Below are positions 9,895 through 18,629 of a DNA stretch of 35,668 bases, one piece after another (the stretch's first letter is position 1; the number at the start of each line of letters is the position of its first letter). The translations under genes were made by a program, and so were the position numbers. This stretch comes from Nocardiopsis listeri. Lineage in GTDB: Bacteria > Actinomycetota > Actinomycetes > Streptosporangiales > Streptosporangiaceae. The notes under the pieces are model-generated. The model searched no databases and was not told the origin of the DNA. It saw only the letters and a program-made list of their open reading frames with translations. The DNA is taken from assembly GCF_020741345.1 (NCBI RefSeq), contig NZ_DYZD01000344.1:1-35668 (forward strand), given 5' to 3'.

Positions 9895-9900
9895 TAGCGT
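9895..9900 (+). promoter_or_regulatory. -10 element for a leaderless PPOX transcript
   Basis: TAGCGT fits the actinobacterial TANNNT -10 consensus and ends six bases before the GTG at 9907, where there is no usable ribosome site. Transcription would start at or near the first base of the start codon. Confidence 0.5.
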
Positions 9901-9906
9901 GAAGGG

Positions 9907-10356
9907 GTGAGCGAAACTCCCAGCGTCCCCTCGCCCCACCCCTTCGACGTCGACACCTTTCTCACCCGGCCATTGGTCGCCCGCGTGGCCACCACCAACC
10001 CCTCGGGCGCGCCCACCGTCAGGCCGGTCTGGTTCCTGTGGGAGGAGGGAGTGCTGTGGTGGTTGACCGGTGAGTACGCGGTCATGGCCGAACACCTGCA
10101 ACGCGACCCACGCGCCGCCGTGGTGGTCGATACCTGCGACCTGGAGCGGATGGAGTTCCTCCAGGTCATCATGCGCGGCACGGCCCAGGTGGCGCCCTTC
10201 GACCGGGCCCTGGCCGGACGCAAACTCCGCCGCTACCTGGGCGAGGACGAGAGCACCTGGCACCCGGACTTCCACCACTTCGCCGACGACGCCCGCCTGG
10301 TGCGCCTGGTCCCCGAACGCATCGTGGCCAAGGACCTGTCCAAGACCATGCCCTGA
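9907..10356 (+). CDS. PPOX-class flavin/F420-dependent protein
   Basis: A 149-residue split-barrel protein of the pyridoxamine-5'-phosphate-oxidase-like (PPOX) class. The N-terminal strand pattern RPLVARVATTNPSGAPTVRP and WFLWEEGVLWWLT, followed by VMAEHLQRDPRAAVVVDTCD, is characteristic. Members bind FMN, F420 or heme and act as small-molecule oxidoreductases. The F420-binding group is common in actinobacteria, but the cofactor here is not determined. The GTG start follows a TAGCGT -10 element by six bases, suggesting a leaderless message. A small CCCCG/CGGGG hairpin follows the stop. Confidence 0.8.
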   Translation: MSETPSVPSPHPFDVDTFLTRPLVARVATTNPSGAPTVRPVWFLWEEGVLWWLTGEYAVMAEHLQRDPRAAVVVDTCDLERMEFLQVIMRGTAQVAPFDRALAGRKLRRYLGEDESTWHPDFHHFADDARLVRLVPERIVAKDLSKTMP

Positions 10357-10370
10357 CCCCGCGCACGGGG
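10357..10370 (+). terminator. Small GC hairpin after the PPOX gene
   Basis: CCCCG (10357-10361), loop CGCA and CGGGG (10366-10370) directly follow the stop codon. The stem is only five pairs, so this is a tentative terminator. Confidence 0.35.
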
Positions 10371-10407
10371 CCCACCCCAGGACCGGCTCGGACGAGGAAC
10401 CGCTCCT

Positions 10408-10710
10408 CTACCCGGAGGGGTGGTCGCGGTGACCCTGGTCGACGATCCGTCGGAGTGCGGCGAGGTGGTTCTCGATGGCCTCGCGCCCGGTGTCGGTCAG
10501 TCGCAGACTGGTGCGCGGGTACTTGCCCACGTAGCCCTTGTGCACCTCTACGTATTGGTGCGTCTCCAACTTCCCGACCTGCTTGGACAGGGCCGACTTC
10601 GACAGGTCCGCCCCCTCGCGCACGAAGGAGAAGTCAGCCCAATCGCAGGAGGCGAGCAACGCCAGGATCTTCAACCGGGTGACGTCGGCCAGCAACGGGT
10701 CGATCTCCAC
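10408..10710 (-). CDS. Winged-helix transcriptional regulator
   Basis: A 100-residue DNA-binding protein that is essentially one winged-helix domain (HTH_34 or MarR/ArsR-like). DVTRLKILALLASCDWADFS gives the first helices, LSKSALSKQVGKLE the recognition helix (about residues 36-50), and YVEVHKGYVGKYPRTSLRLT the wing. GTG at 10710 lies four bases after the stop of the upstream membrane-protein gene and has GCGAGG ahead of it, so the two form an operon. A perfect palindrome upstream of the operon is the obvious autoregulatory site. Confidence 0.85.
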   Translation of the reverse strand: MEIDPLLADVTRLKILALLASCDWADFSFVREGADLSKSALSKQVGKLETHQYVEVHKGYVGKYPRTSLRLTDTGREAIENHLAALRRIVDQGHRDHPSG

Positions 10711-10714
10711 GGGC

Positions 10715-11188
10715 CTAGCCTCGCTTTTCCGGCCTGGTCATCCACCACTTGGCGAAGGGAGGCCCCGCCAGGGCCAGCACCAGTCCCACCACGGCCCCCG
10801 AGATCGGGTAGGTCCGGCCCAGCAGGTGCGAAACGGCCATGTTGATCGAGATGAACAGCGCCAGCGCCACGAGGATGACCACGAGGGACAACGTTCGGCG
10901 TCGACGGCCGGCGACGCCGGTCGGTCGTGCGCGATTACCGGTGAGCCGCCCCCATCGGGCGGACCTGTTGAGCACGGCGGCCAGTACGGCCAACACGACC
11001 AGTCCCCAGGAGAGGTAGGGGCTCATCTGCGGGCCCAGGAACCAAAAGAGCACCGACGCGGCGAACACCGCGATGCCGGCCACGGCCCAGGGCCCGCGCT
11101 TGTGCACCAGTGCTCCAGCGGCCTCCCGATTCACGTGGTCGACCTCCTGTAGGTCTCGCTCCGCGTCGGACGGGTCGATTCGATTCAT
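10715..11188 (-). CDS. Four-helix membrane protein in a regulator operon
   Basis: A 157-residue membrane protein. A short polar cytoplasmic N terminus precedes two hydrophobic segments (about residues 35-55 and 60-80), a basic loop, and two more segments (about 100-122 and 130-147). It resembles the uncharacterised membrane proteins that often sit beside single-domain winged-helix regulators in actinobacteria. ATG at 11188 is preceded by GGAGGGCAAC, giving good spacing; an in-frame GTG twelve bases earlier lies inside that site. It is the first gene of a two-gene operon. It may be a sensor or the regulated output; neither is shown. Confidence 0.75.
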   Translation of the reverse strand: MNRIDPSDAERDLQEVDHVNREAAGALVHKRGPWAVAGIAVFAASVLFWFLGPQMSPYLSWGLVVLAVLAAVLNRSARWGRLTGNRARPTGVAGRRRRTLSLVVILVALALFISINMAVSHLLGRTYPISGAVVGLVLALAGPPFAKWWMTRPEKRG

Positions 11189-11207
11189 GTTGCCCTCCAC
11201 TCACCTA

Positions 11208-11228
11208 GTTTCCTTTGAGGAAACACTA
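11208..11228 (-). promoter_or_regulatory. Perfect palindromic operator overlapping a -10 element
   Basis: GTTTCCTTTGAGGAAAC (11208-11224) has perfect seven-base arms around TTG. Read on the minus strand, a TANNNT -10 element (TAGTGT, 11228-11223) overlaps its edge, 35-40 bases upstream of the membrane-protein start. A dimeric regulator bound here would block the promoter, most likely the winged-helix protein of the same operon. Confidence 0.65.
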
Positions 11229-11452
11229 AGGTCCGGTGTGCTCCCGACGCAACCCTTGTGGCGACCCGAACACGCTTTCAACGGAGCCGGGTAGATGAGG
11301 GGCGATCACGCCTCCTCGGTCGAATCACCCGTGAGAGCCCCGCTTCGATCGCCTCCGGGGCATCGGCCGTCGCCGAGAAATACGCGTGCGCGAGGGGGCG
11401 GCGGCTGCCAACATGAGCCGGGTGCTCACCCTCACCACGTGAAAGGACCCAC

Positions 11453-12109
11453 GTGCCCGCTCCCGACCCGGACCGGCTCCACCCCACCACCCGACCCGAC
11501 CTGACCAACGTGGTCTTCCTGCGGGCCCAGGTCACCTCGGAGCTGATCGAGGTGGGCGAGTACACCTACTACGACGACCAGGGCAGCGGTGTCCCCTTCG
11601 AGGAGGCCTGCGTGCTGTACAACCACGGCCCCCAACGGCTGGTGATCGGCCGCTACAGCGCCATCGCCCCGGAGGTCACCTTCCTGATGCCGGCCGGCGA
11701 CCACCCCACGATCGGCCCCTCCACCTACCCGTTCACCATGTTCGGGGGCGAGTGGGCCGAGCGCACCCTGGACACCTACCTGTCGCTGCCCACCCCACCC
11801 GACACCCGCATCGGCAACGACGTGTGGATCGGTCGGGGCGCCACCATCATGCCGGGGGTGAGCATCGGTGACGGTGCGATCGTGGCGGCGCGCAGCGTGG
11901 TGGTCAAGGACGTCGAACCCTACGCCCTGGTGGGCGGCAACCCCGCCCGGCACCTGCGCTCTCGCTTCGACGAACAACAGGTGGCCCTGCTGTTGGAGGC
12001 CCGTTGGTGGGACTGGCCGGTGGAGGCGGTCACCGAACACGCCGCGCAGATCATGGGCGGCGCCCCCGCCGATCTGGCGCGAATCGCCCGCGAGGTCCGG
12101 GCGGGCTGA
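11453..12109 (+). CDS. CatB-related hexapeptide O-acetyltransferase
   Basis: A 218-residue left-handed beta-helix acetyltransferase of the xenobiotic (CatB/Vat) group, which acetylates chloramphenicol or streptogramins in characterised cases. Hexapeptide repeats run through IGNDVWIGRGATIMPGVSIG. The family's catalytic-loop histidine corresponds to His84 in AGDHPTIGPSTYPF, and KDVEPYALVGGNPAR forms the CoA-binding C-terminal turn. GTG at 11453 follows AAAGGA by five bases. Many chromosomal members do not confer drug resistance, so the acceptor is open. Confidence 0.87.
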   Translation: MPAPDPDRLHPTTRPDLTNVVFLRAQVTSELIEVGEYTYYDDQGSGVPFEEACVLYNHGPQRLVIGRYSAIAPEVTFLMPAGDHPTIGPSTYPFTMFGGEWAERTLDTYLSLPTPPDTRIGNDVWIGRGATIMPGVSIGDGAIVAARSVVVKDVEPYALVGGNPARHLRSRFDEQQVALLLEARWWDWPVEAVTEHAAQIMGGAPADLARIAREVRAG

Positions 12110-12117
12110 TCACTCCC

Positions 12118-12624
12118 CTACTCGCCGGTGGCCCCGTCGATGCGCTCTCGAAGCAGGTCGGCGTGGCCGTTGTGGCGGGCGTACTCCTCGATCATGTGCA
12201 CCAGCACCCACCGGTGCGAGCAGTCCTCGCCGTGACGTTTCCTGGTACCGATGGCCTCCAGGGAAAGGGCCGCGGAGACCTCGCGCGCGTGGGCGATCTC
12301 GGCGTGCCACAGGGCGAAGGCCTCCTCCACCGAGGCGGTGTCCACGTCCCGGAAGTCACCTTCGAGGTTGTCGGGACCCTTGATGGGATCGGGCCGGTCG
12401 CTGCCCTCCAGGAAGAAGCGGAACCAGGCCCACTCCACCGAGGCCATATGCCGTACCAGGCCCAGCAGGGACATGTCCGAGGGAGGTACCGAACGTTGGC
12501 GCAGTTGTTCCTGGCTCAGGCCCTGACACTTGACCTCCAGGGTCTGGCGGTGCCAGTCCAGCCAGGCGGCGAGCATACGGTGTTCGTCGGCGATGAAGGG
12601 CGGGTCTGTTCGTGGATCTGTCAT
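12118..12624 (-). CDS. DinB/DUF664 family protein
   Basis: A 168-residue four-helix-bundle protein of the DinB-like DUF664 group, related to mycothiol-dependent metalloenzymes. SLLGLVRHMASVEWAWF and LVHMIEEYARHNGHADLLRE contain the conserved helices and the three histidines that usually bind a divalent metal (RH, VH/MIEE, RHNGH). The ATG at 12624 lies eight bases after a TAGGGT -10 element and lacks a good ribosome site. It ends nine bases from the converging acetyltransferase. The reaction is unknown; thiol transfer is the family's usual guess. Confidence 0.85.
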   Translation of the reverse strand: MTDPRTDPPFIADEHRMLAAWLDWHRQTLEVKCQGLSQEQLRQRSVPPSDMSLLGLVRHMASVEWAWFRFFLEGSDRPDPIKGPDNLEGDFRDVDTASVEEAFALWHAEIAHAREVSAALSLEAIGTRKRHGEDCSHRWVLVHMIEEYARHNGHADLLRERIDGATGE

Positions 12625-12632
12625 GGACCACG

Positions 12633-12638
12633 ACCCTA
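12633..12638 (-). promoter_or_regulatory. -10 element for a leaderless DinB transcript
   Basis: On the minus strand TAGGGT ends eight bases before the ATG of the DinB-family gene. The same eight-base distance is seen at the aldo/keto reductase and DUF2804 genes. Confidence 0.5.
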
Positions 12639-12724
12639 GAACCCGGCACCCGTCCGGGCCACAGGTTTTGTCCCACGCACCGGCCAGGGCCGCAAGTCCT
12701 CTGGGAACACCATCGAAGGACCAA

Positions 12725-12730
12725 TATGAT
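12725..12730 (+). promoter_or_regulatory. -10 element for a leaderless aldo/keto reductase transcript
   Basis: TATGAT, one mismatch from TATAAT, ends eight bases before the ATG at 12739. No ribosome site is positioned for that ATG; GAAGGA further upstream would serve only an out-of-frame ATG at 12726. Confidence 0.55.
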
Positions 12731-12738
12731 CACCATTC

Positions 12739-13713
12739 ATGGAGACAAGAGAACTCGGCCCCCTCGGCCCTGTCGGCGTCGTGGGTTTCGGCGCCTGGCA
12801 GATCGGTGACGCCTGGGGCCAGGTCAGCGAAACCGACGCCATGGACGCCCTGCGAACGGCGGTGCAGGAGGGTGTCACCTTCATCGACACCGCCGATGTC
12901 TACGGCGACGGGCGTAGCGAGCGCCTGGTGGGCCGGTTGCTCGAGGAGCACCCCCACCTGACCGTGGCGACCAAGATGGGTCGGCGCATGGCCCAAGAGA
13001 CCGCCCACTACAACCCCGGCAACTTCCGCGCCTGGAACGACGACTCACGCCGCAACCTGGGTGTGGACAGCATCGACCTGGTGCAACTGCACTGCCCGCC
13101 CAGCGCCGTCATCGACACCGACGCGGTCTTCGACGACCTGGACGCCATGGTCGACGAGGGCCGCATGCGCGCCTACGGGGTGTCGGTGGAGACCTGCGAG
13201 CAGGCCCTGGCCGCCATCGCCCGCCCCAACGTGGCGAGTGTGCAGATCATCCTCAACGCCTTCCGGCTCAAGCCGCTGGAGAAGGTCCTGCCCGCCGCCA
13301 AGGCCGCCGGGGTCGGGGTGATCGCCCGAGTCCCGCTGGCCAGCGGCCTGCTCTCGGGCAGGTACACCCCCACCAGCAGCTTCGGCGAGGACGACCACCG
13401 CAACTTCAACCGACAAGGCCAGGCCTTCGACCAGGGCGAGACCTTCTCCGGCGTCGATTTCGCCACCGGTCTGGCGGCCGTGGAACGCCTGCGCCCCCTG
13501 GTGCCCGAAGGCACCACCATGGCCCGGTTCGCGTTGCGCTGGATCCTTGACCAGGACGGGGTGAGCACCGTCATTCCCGGCGCTCGCAACGCCGACCAGG
13601 CCCGCGGTAACGCCGCCGCCGCACAACTGCCGCCGTTGGACGCCAAGACCCATCAGCGGGTGCGCGAGGTCTACGACGAACTCATCCGTCCCCGGGTTCA
13701 CCAACGCTGGTGA
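12739..13713 (+). CDS. Aldo/keto reductase
   Basis: A 324-residue NADPH-dependent aldo/keto reductase with a complete catalytic tetrad: Asp50 and Tyr55 in FIDTADVYG, Lys79 in VATKMG and His118 in VQLHCP. VIPGARNADQARGNAAAAQL near the C terminus is the usual NADP-phosphate loop. The protein resembles the YdhF/general-stress AKR group. It appears to be translated from a leaderless message. Its last 16 bases overlap the converging end of the initiator-like gene. The substrate is not predictable. Confidence 0.93.
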   Translation: METRELGPLGPVGVVGFGAWQIGDAWGQVSETDAMDALRTAVQEGVTFIDTADVYGDGRSERLVGRLLEEHPHLTVATKMGRRMAQETAHYNPGNFRAWNDDSRRNLGVDSIDLVQLHCPPSAVIDTDAVFDDLDAMVDEGRMRAYGVSVETCEQALAAIARPNVASVQIILNAFRLKPLEKVLPAAKAAGVGVIARVPLASGLLSGRYTPTSSFGEDDHRNFNRQGQAFDQGETFSGVDFATGLAAVERLRPLVPEGTTMARFALRWILDQDGVSTVIPGARNADQARGNAAAAQLPPLDAKTHQRVREVYDELIRPRVHQRW

Positions 13714-15041
13714 GCAACCTTCGGTGCGCCTGGCCGGAGCGCGGCGGGCGCACCAGAGGTTCTTTCCAGGGGCTGTCCCAGCCCCTGGGCCAGTTCCCTT
13801 CGTGCCCGGGCCGCACCGGAGCGGGCCACATCGTGGCCTTCCCGGGGCGCCGGGCCCGGAAAGGGCTCTGGTCCACCGTGTGCAGGTGTGTGCTTCCCGC
13901 CCCGCATCGAGGCGCCCATTCGCTCCAACAGCTCCGGGTCCAGATCCTCTTGGCCGGGGTCGGCCGTTGGTGGGAGAGGGCCCTGACCCCAGCGTGGCGC
14001 GGGGATCAACCCCCTCAGCGGCCCCGGCCCCTCACCGGGGTCCTCGGTGGAAGGCGGCGCCTGGGGGTGCGGGATCTGGTCCGGGACGCTGCGACAGGGC
14101 CCCTGGCACAGCAGGCAGCGCCCACCGGGGTGGTTGCGTACCCCCGGGTGCTCGGGACAGGTGTTGTCGGACCTGCCCAGTGCGTCGAGCACGAACTCCT
14201 CCGGGGGCCGATCGAACGGGTCGCCCTCGTCCTCGCCGTGGCCGGAGCCGGGCCACGGCTCGGGCGCAACGCCCCAGTCCACCCCCGCGTTCCAGGGCCG
14301 GTGCACTCCTCGCCCCAAATGCCCGTCCAAGAACGCCTGCGCGCTGGTCAGGTTCGCCATGCGCCGCATCAGGGCTCCGAAGGGGCGACCCAGGCCGCCT
14401 ATCCCGGACAAGAGCACACGCACCTGCTCCAGCGGCAACCCGGCCTTCAGTAGCCGCTCGGCCCTACGCTGCAAAGCCGACCGGTCCGCGTGAGGGTTCA
14501 GCAGCGACCGATCGGGGACACGCGCCAACAGATCCCACAGCCCATCGTTGCGCCTTTCGGGCTTTTCAGGCGAGATGATCTTTTCGGGTGCCTCTGGGGT
14601 GGTGGAGGTTTCAGACTCGGACGGACCCCCTTCTCCCCTGTTGCTTGTCCGGTGTTCCCTTCTATTAGTTGACCCACCACTGTCCGACCGTCGTTCGTGT
14701 GACTGTCCAGAACCGTCAAGTCCGAGCCGTGAGGCGTCGTAGACGGTCACCTCCGTGACCAGACGCCGGCCACAACGCTTCTTCTGTCGGACCAGGTAGC
14801 CACAAGCGCCGAGTTCGTTGAAGGCCTTCAGGTGAGCCGTGCGGCCCTGGGCGCGATCGCCTCGCGCCCGACGGGCCCTGCGCCACAGACCCTCGGCGGT
14901 CACATCGGAGTTGAAGGCGTCGGTGTTGGACAACGCGCCGATCAGGATCATTCGGGCCAGGGGACTCAAGCGCTCGTCCCGGATCAGCGCGTTGGGAACC
15001 AGGGTGCAGTTCGACCTGATTTCGCTGCGTATGACCTTCAT
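13698..15041 (-). CDS. Replication-initiator-like helix-turn-helix protein
   Basis: A 447-residue protein. Residues 1 to about 105 form a winged helix-turn-helix with the pattern NCTLVPNALIRDERLSPLAR, typical of actinomycete plasmid or phage replication-initiator-like proteins. A low-complexity acidic/serine linker (about 108-165) leads to a small helical domain (about 168-245). A putative zinc site follows: Cys295, His298, Cys309 and Cys312, with Cys316 close by. The C-terminal third is proline-rich and probably disordered. ATG at 15041 follows GGGGG by six bases. Codon use is less G/C-biased than neighbours, which with the spacer upstream suggests acquisition. No recombinase, relaxase or partition gene accompanies it, so it is an orphan or remnant. 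Confidence 0.75.
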   Translation of the reverse strand: MKVIRSEIRSNCTLVPNALIRDERLSPLARMILIGALSNTDAFNSDVTAEGLWRRARRARGDRAQGRTAHLKAFNELGACGYLVRQKKRCGRRLVTEVTVYDASRLGLDGSGQSHERRSDSGGSTNRREHRTSNRGEGGPSESETSTTPEAPEKIISPEKPERRNDGLWDLLARVPDRSLLNPHADRSALQRRAERLLKAGLPLEQVRVLLSGIGGLGRPFGALMRRMANLTSAQAFLDGHLGRGVHRPWNAGVDWGVAPEPWPGSGHGEDEGDPFDRPPEEFVLDALGRSDNTCPEHPGVRNHPGGRCLLCQGPCRSVPDQIPHPQAPPSTEDPGEGPGPLRGLIPAPRWGQGPLPPTADPGQEDLDPELLERMGASMRGGKHTPAHGGPEPFPGPAPREGHDVARSGAARARRELAQGLGQPLERTSGAPAALRPGAPKVAHQRW

Positions 15042-15110
15042 CGTTAACCCCCGACCGGAACGAAGGCGAAGAGGTTTCGCGTAAGCGCCTGTGAGTGGGG
15101 GCGGAAGAAG

Positions 15111-15254
15111 TTACACTTCAACACGCACCGCCTTCCTGTTCTTCCAGGAGTCGGTGAGCCGCATTCCTGCTTGTGACAGGGATCGGTCAGGGGCTGCCCA
15201 CCGGTGGTCTAGCACCAGGGCGGCCCCGAACTCTTTTCGGGTGTGCCAACTCAT
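15111..15254 (-). CDS. Possible small protein, 47 residues
   Basis: A short frame from ATG 15254 gives MSWHTRKEFGAALVLDHRWA and then a basic tail ending KNRKAVRVEV. The amino-acid mix is protein-like, but third-position G/C is lower than in surrounding genes and there is no ribosome site before the ATG. The frame stays open upstream to a TTG at 15332, also without a site. It could be a remnant of acquired DNA. I do not recognise it. Confidence 0.28.
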   Translation of the reverse strand: MSWHTRKEFGAALVLDHRWAAPDRSLSQAGMRLTDSWKNRKAVRVEV

Positions 15255-15274
15255 GTACGGATAGCCGAGGAGGA

Positions 15275-15298
15275 TCGTGCGAACACCAGTTCGTACGA
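15275..15298. promoter_or_regulatory. Inverted repeat upstream of the initiator-like gene
   Basis: TCGTGCGAAC (15275-15284) and GTTCGTACGA (15289-15298) are ten-base arms with one mismatch around ACCA. The position, about 235 bases before the initiator-like start in an A+T-richer spacer, suits an operator or an initiator-binding site. A single copy does not make an iteron array. Confidence 0.45.
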
Positions 15299-15450
15299 CC
15301 TCGACGTAAAGAACTTTGGCACACCCTCGCAAGACACGCGGGCCTTTTCCCCGAAAAACTCCTCCTCATCGATTTTTCGCCCCAGAAAAACACCTGATTC
15401 CCCCGAAAGGGAAAATCTCCCGCAACCCAATAAGAGCGAAACAAATCGAC

Positions 15451-15488
15451 AAAAAGCCCCGCAGGCCCATCAGGGCCCACGGGGCTTT
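15451..15488 (-). terminator. Rho-independent terminator of gdhA
   Basis: Read on the minus strand just after the gdhA stop, AAAGCCCCG pairs with CGGGGCTTT around a second inner stem (GGGCC/GGCCC), then a run of T follows. It is the most canonical intrinsic terminator in the window. Confidence 0.9.
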
Positions 15489-15504
15489 CACGACGAACCG
15501 AACG

Positions 15505-17208
<1,704 letters not shown>

Positions 17209-17276
17209 TCACGGCCCGCACCAACGGCGGAAAGAGCCGATAACGTGACCGTGCCCAGGCCCCCGCGATGAACCGA

Positions 17277-17306
17277 GGCCGACTCCGTACTCACCGCGAG
17301 TCGGCC
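17277..17306 (+). promoter_or_regulatory. Nine-base hairpin in the phosphotransferase leader
   Basis: GGCCGACTC (17277-17285) and GAGTCGGCC (17298-17306) form a perfect stem with a 12-base loop, ending 12 bases before the ribosome site AAGGAG (17319-17324). It could attenuate transcription or simply insulate the start. Confidence 0.5.
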
Positions 17307-17329
17307 CCACCCGCCAAGGAGAGCCCGCC

Positions 17330-18127
17330 ATGCCCGGCGACCAGGACCACCCGCTCAAGGGCGGCATGATGAACACCGTCACCCGCCGCGGTGACCGCGT
17401 GGTGCGCACCGCCCCCGACCACGCGCCGGCCCTGCACACCTTCCTCACCCGCCTCACCAAGGCCGGGTTCACCGGCGCCCCCACACCCCTGGCCCTGCAC
17501 CCCGACGGACGCGAGGAACTCACCTTCATCGAAGGCGAGGTGGCCCTGCCACCCTTCCCCGCATGGGCCCTGCGCGATGAGGTCGTACCCCAGGCGGCCG
17601 CCCTCTTGCGCCGCTACCACGACGTCGCCGCGACGATCCCCCTCGACCCGGACGTCGACTGGCCCACCGCCCTCGCCGACCCCGAAGGCGGCACCATCCT
17701 GTGCCACAACGACCCCTGCCTCGAGAACATCGTCTTCCGGCACGACCGGGCCACCGCACTCATCGACTTCGACCTGGCCGCCCCGGGCCGTCCCGTATGG
17801 GACCTGGCCGCCCTGGCCTTCTACCTCGGCCCGACCATAGACCCCGAATCGGCCACCACCAGCGGCTTCCACGGCCTCGACGTCCCTCGCCGCCTACGTC
17901 TGATGGCCGACGCCTACGGCATGACCCGGACCGACCGCGCGATCCTCCCGGCCACGCTGCGCCGCTACAACGAGGTCTCCCGTACCTTCGTGCGCACCAT
18001 GGTCGAAGGCGGCGATGCCCTGTTCATCCGCGACCTGGAACACTTCGGCGGCTGGGCCCGCTGGGACCGACGCAACGACTGGCTCACCGAACAGGAGCCC
18101 CGCTTCCTGCGCGCTCTGCTCGACTGA
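17330..18127 (+). CDS. Aminoglycoside-phosphotransferase-fold protein (APH family)
   Basis: A 265-residue small-molecule kinase of the APH/choline-kinase fold. The catalytic loop is LCHNDPCLENIVF with His126, Asp128 and Asn133, and the metal-binding DFD is Asp146 in ALIDFDLAAPG. The N-terminal lobe is short and its ATP-binding lysine is not obvious. The ATG has AAGGAG eight bases upstream. This broad family includes antibiotic kinases but also many enzymes of unknown substrate, so resistance should not be assumed. A stable hairpin lies in its leader. The next small gene follows after 67 bases on the same strand. Confidence 0.85.
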   Translation: MPGDQDHPLKGGMMNTVTRRGDRVVRTAPDHAPALHTFLTRLTKAGFTGAPTPLALHPDGREELTFIEGEVALPPFPAWALRDEVVPQAAALLRRYHDVAATIPLDPDVDWPTALADPEGGTILCHNDPCLENIVFRHDRATALIDFDLAAPGRPVWDLAALAFYLGPTIDPESATTSGFHGLDVPRRLRLMADAYGMTRTDRAILPATLRRYNEVSRTFVRTMVEGGDALFIRDLEHFGGWARWDRRNDWLTEQEPRFLRALLD

Positions 18128-18194
18128 ACCTCATTGTCCCCGGGCACGGCCTGTCGACGTGTTCCCACCCGAGTTCGCGGGCATCCTCCAAACC

Positions 18195-18530
18195 ATGGAC
18201 AACACCGTCTTCGGGCCCAACGGCCCCACCCGGCAGGCGGGACGGCCCGACGTCGAACACCTGATGGCGGTCCTGAACCGCCACCGCGCCGACCTGGCCG
18301 ACGCCAAAGGCGTCACCATCGGCTCCGGCGAGATCGTGCACACCCTCACCAGCCACCTGTGGGCGGGGGTGTCGGTACCGGCCACCGGCTGCCACGCCGC
18401 CGTGGACCCACTTCGCCTGCGCGCCGCCACCACCGGGGTCAACTGCCGCCGCTGTCTGGCACGCTATCGCCGCCCCGACGCCTCCATCCCCGGCCAGACC
18501 CTGCTGGAGCTGCCGACCACGCGTGACTGA
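18195..18530 (+). CDS. Small protein with a C-terminal Cys motif, unknown function
   Basis: A 111-residue protein that I do not recognise as a named family. The N-terminal half is helical (VEHLMAVLNRHRADLADAK). The second half has HTLTSHLW, then ATGCHAAVDPLRLRAA and VNCRRCLARYRR. A single Cys-His followed by a CxxC pair resembles the short metal-binding tails seen in many uncharacterised actinobacterial proteins. ATG at 18195 lacks a ribosome site; GTG at 18159 in the same frame is an alternative that would add 12 residues. It follows the phosphotransferase gene and may share its transcript. Confidence 0.55.
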   Translation: MDNTVFGPNGPTRQAGRPDVEHLMAVLNRHRADLADAKGVTIGSGEIVHTLTSHLWAGVSVPATGCHAAVDPLRLRAATTGVNCRRCLARYRRPDASIPGQTLLELPTTRD

Positions 18531-18629
18531 AGCCCATGGTCGGCCCCGCCCGGCGAACGGATCCCCTCCCCCGCACCCCGCCCTGAAAAACCGGTGGCCC
18601 CACGCCACCCGAATGGGGATCATCGACCC

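Larger units (their letters stand above)
9512..9906. other. Intergenic region between crystallin and PPOX genes
   Basis: This stretch of about 395 bases holds the divergent upstream regions of the crystallin and PPOX genes. It is A+T-richer than the genes, most of all at 9600-9740. It contains ACATT repeats, a 14-codon frame with a ribosome-site-like GAGGAG (ATG 9613, stop 9657) that I do not call, and a small AATGCC/GGCATT hairpin (9705-9720) followed on the minus strand by a T run. No convincing protein gene is present. Confidence 0.6.
15042..15450. other. Low-coding region upstream of the initiator-like gene
   Basis: About 400 bases with lower G+C than the rest of the window, especially 15300-15450, where runs of A and T are frequent. 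It contains an imperfect ten-base inverted repeat and one weak small frame. No RNA gene or insertion-sequence end is visible. It may hold the promoter of the initiator-like gene and possibly a degenerate origin or operator. Confidence 0.5.
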
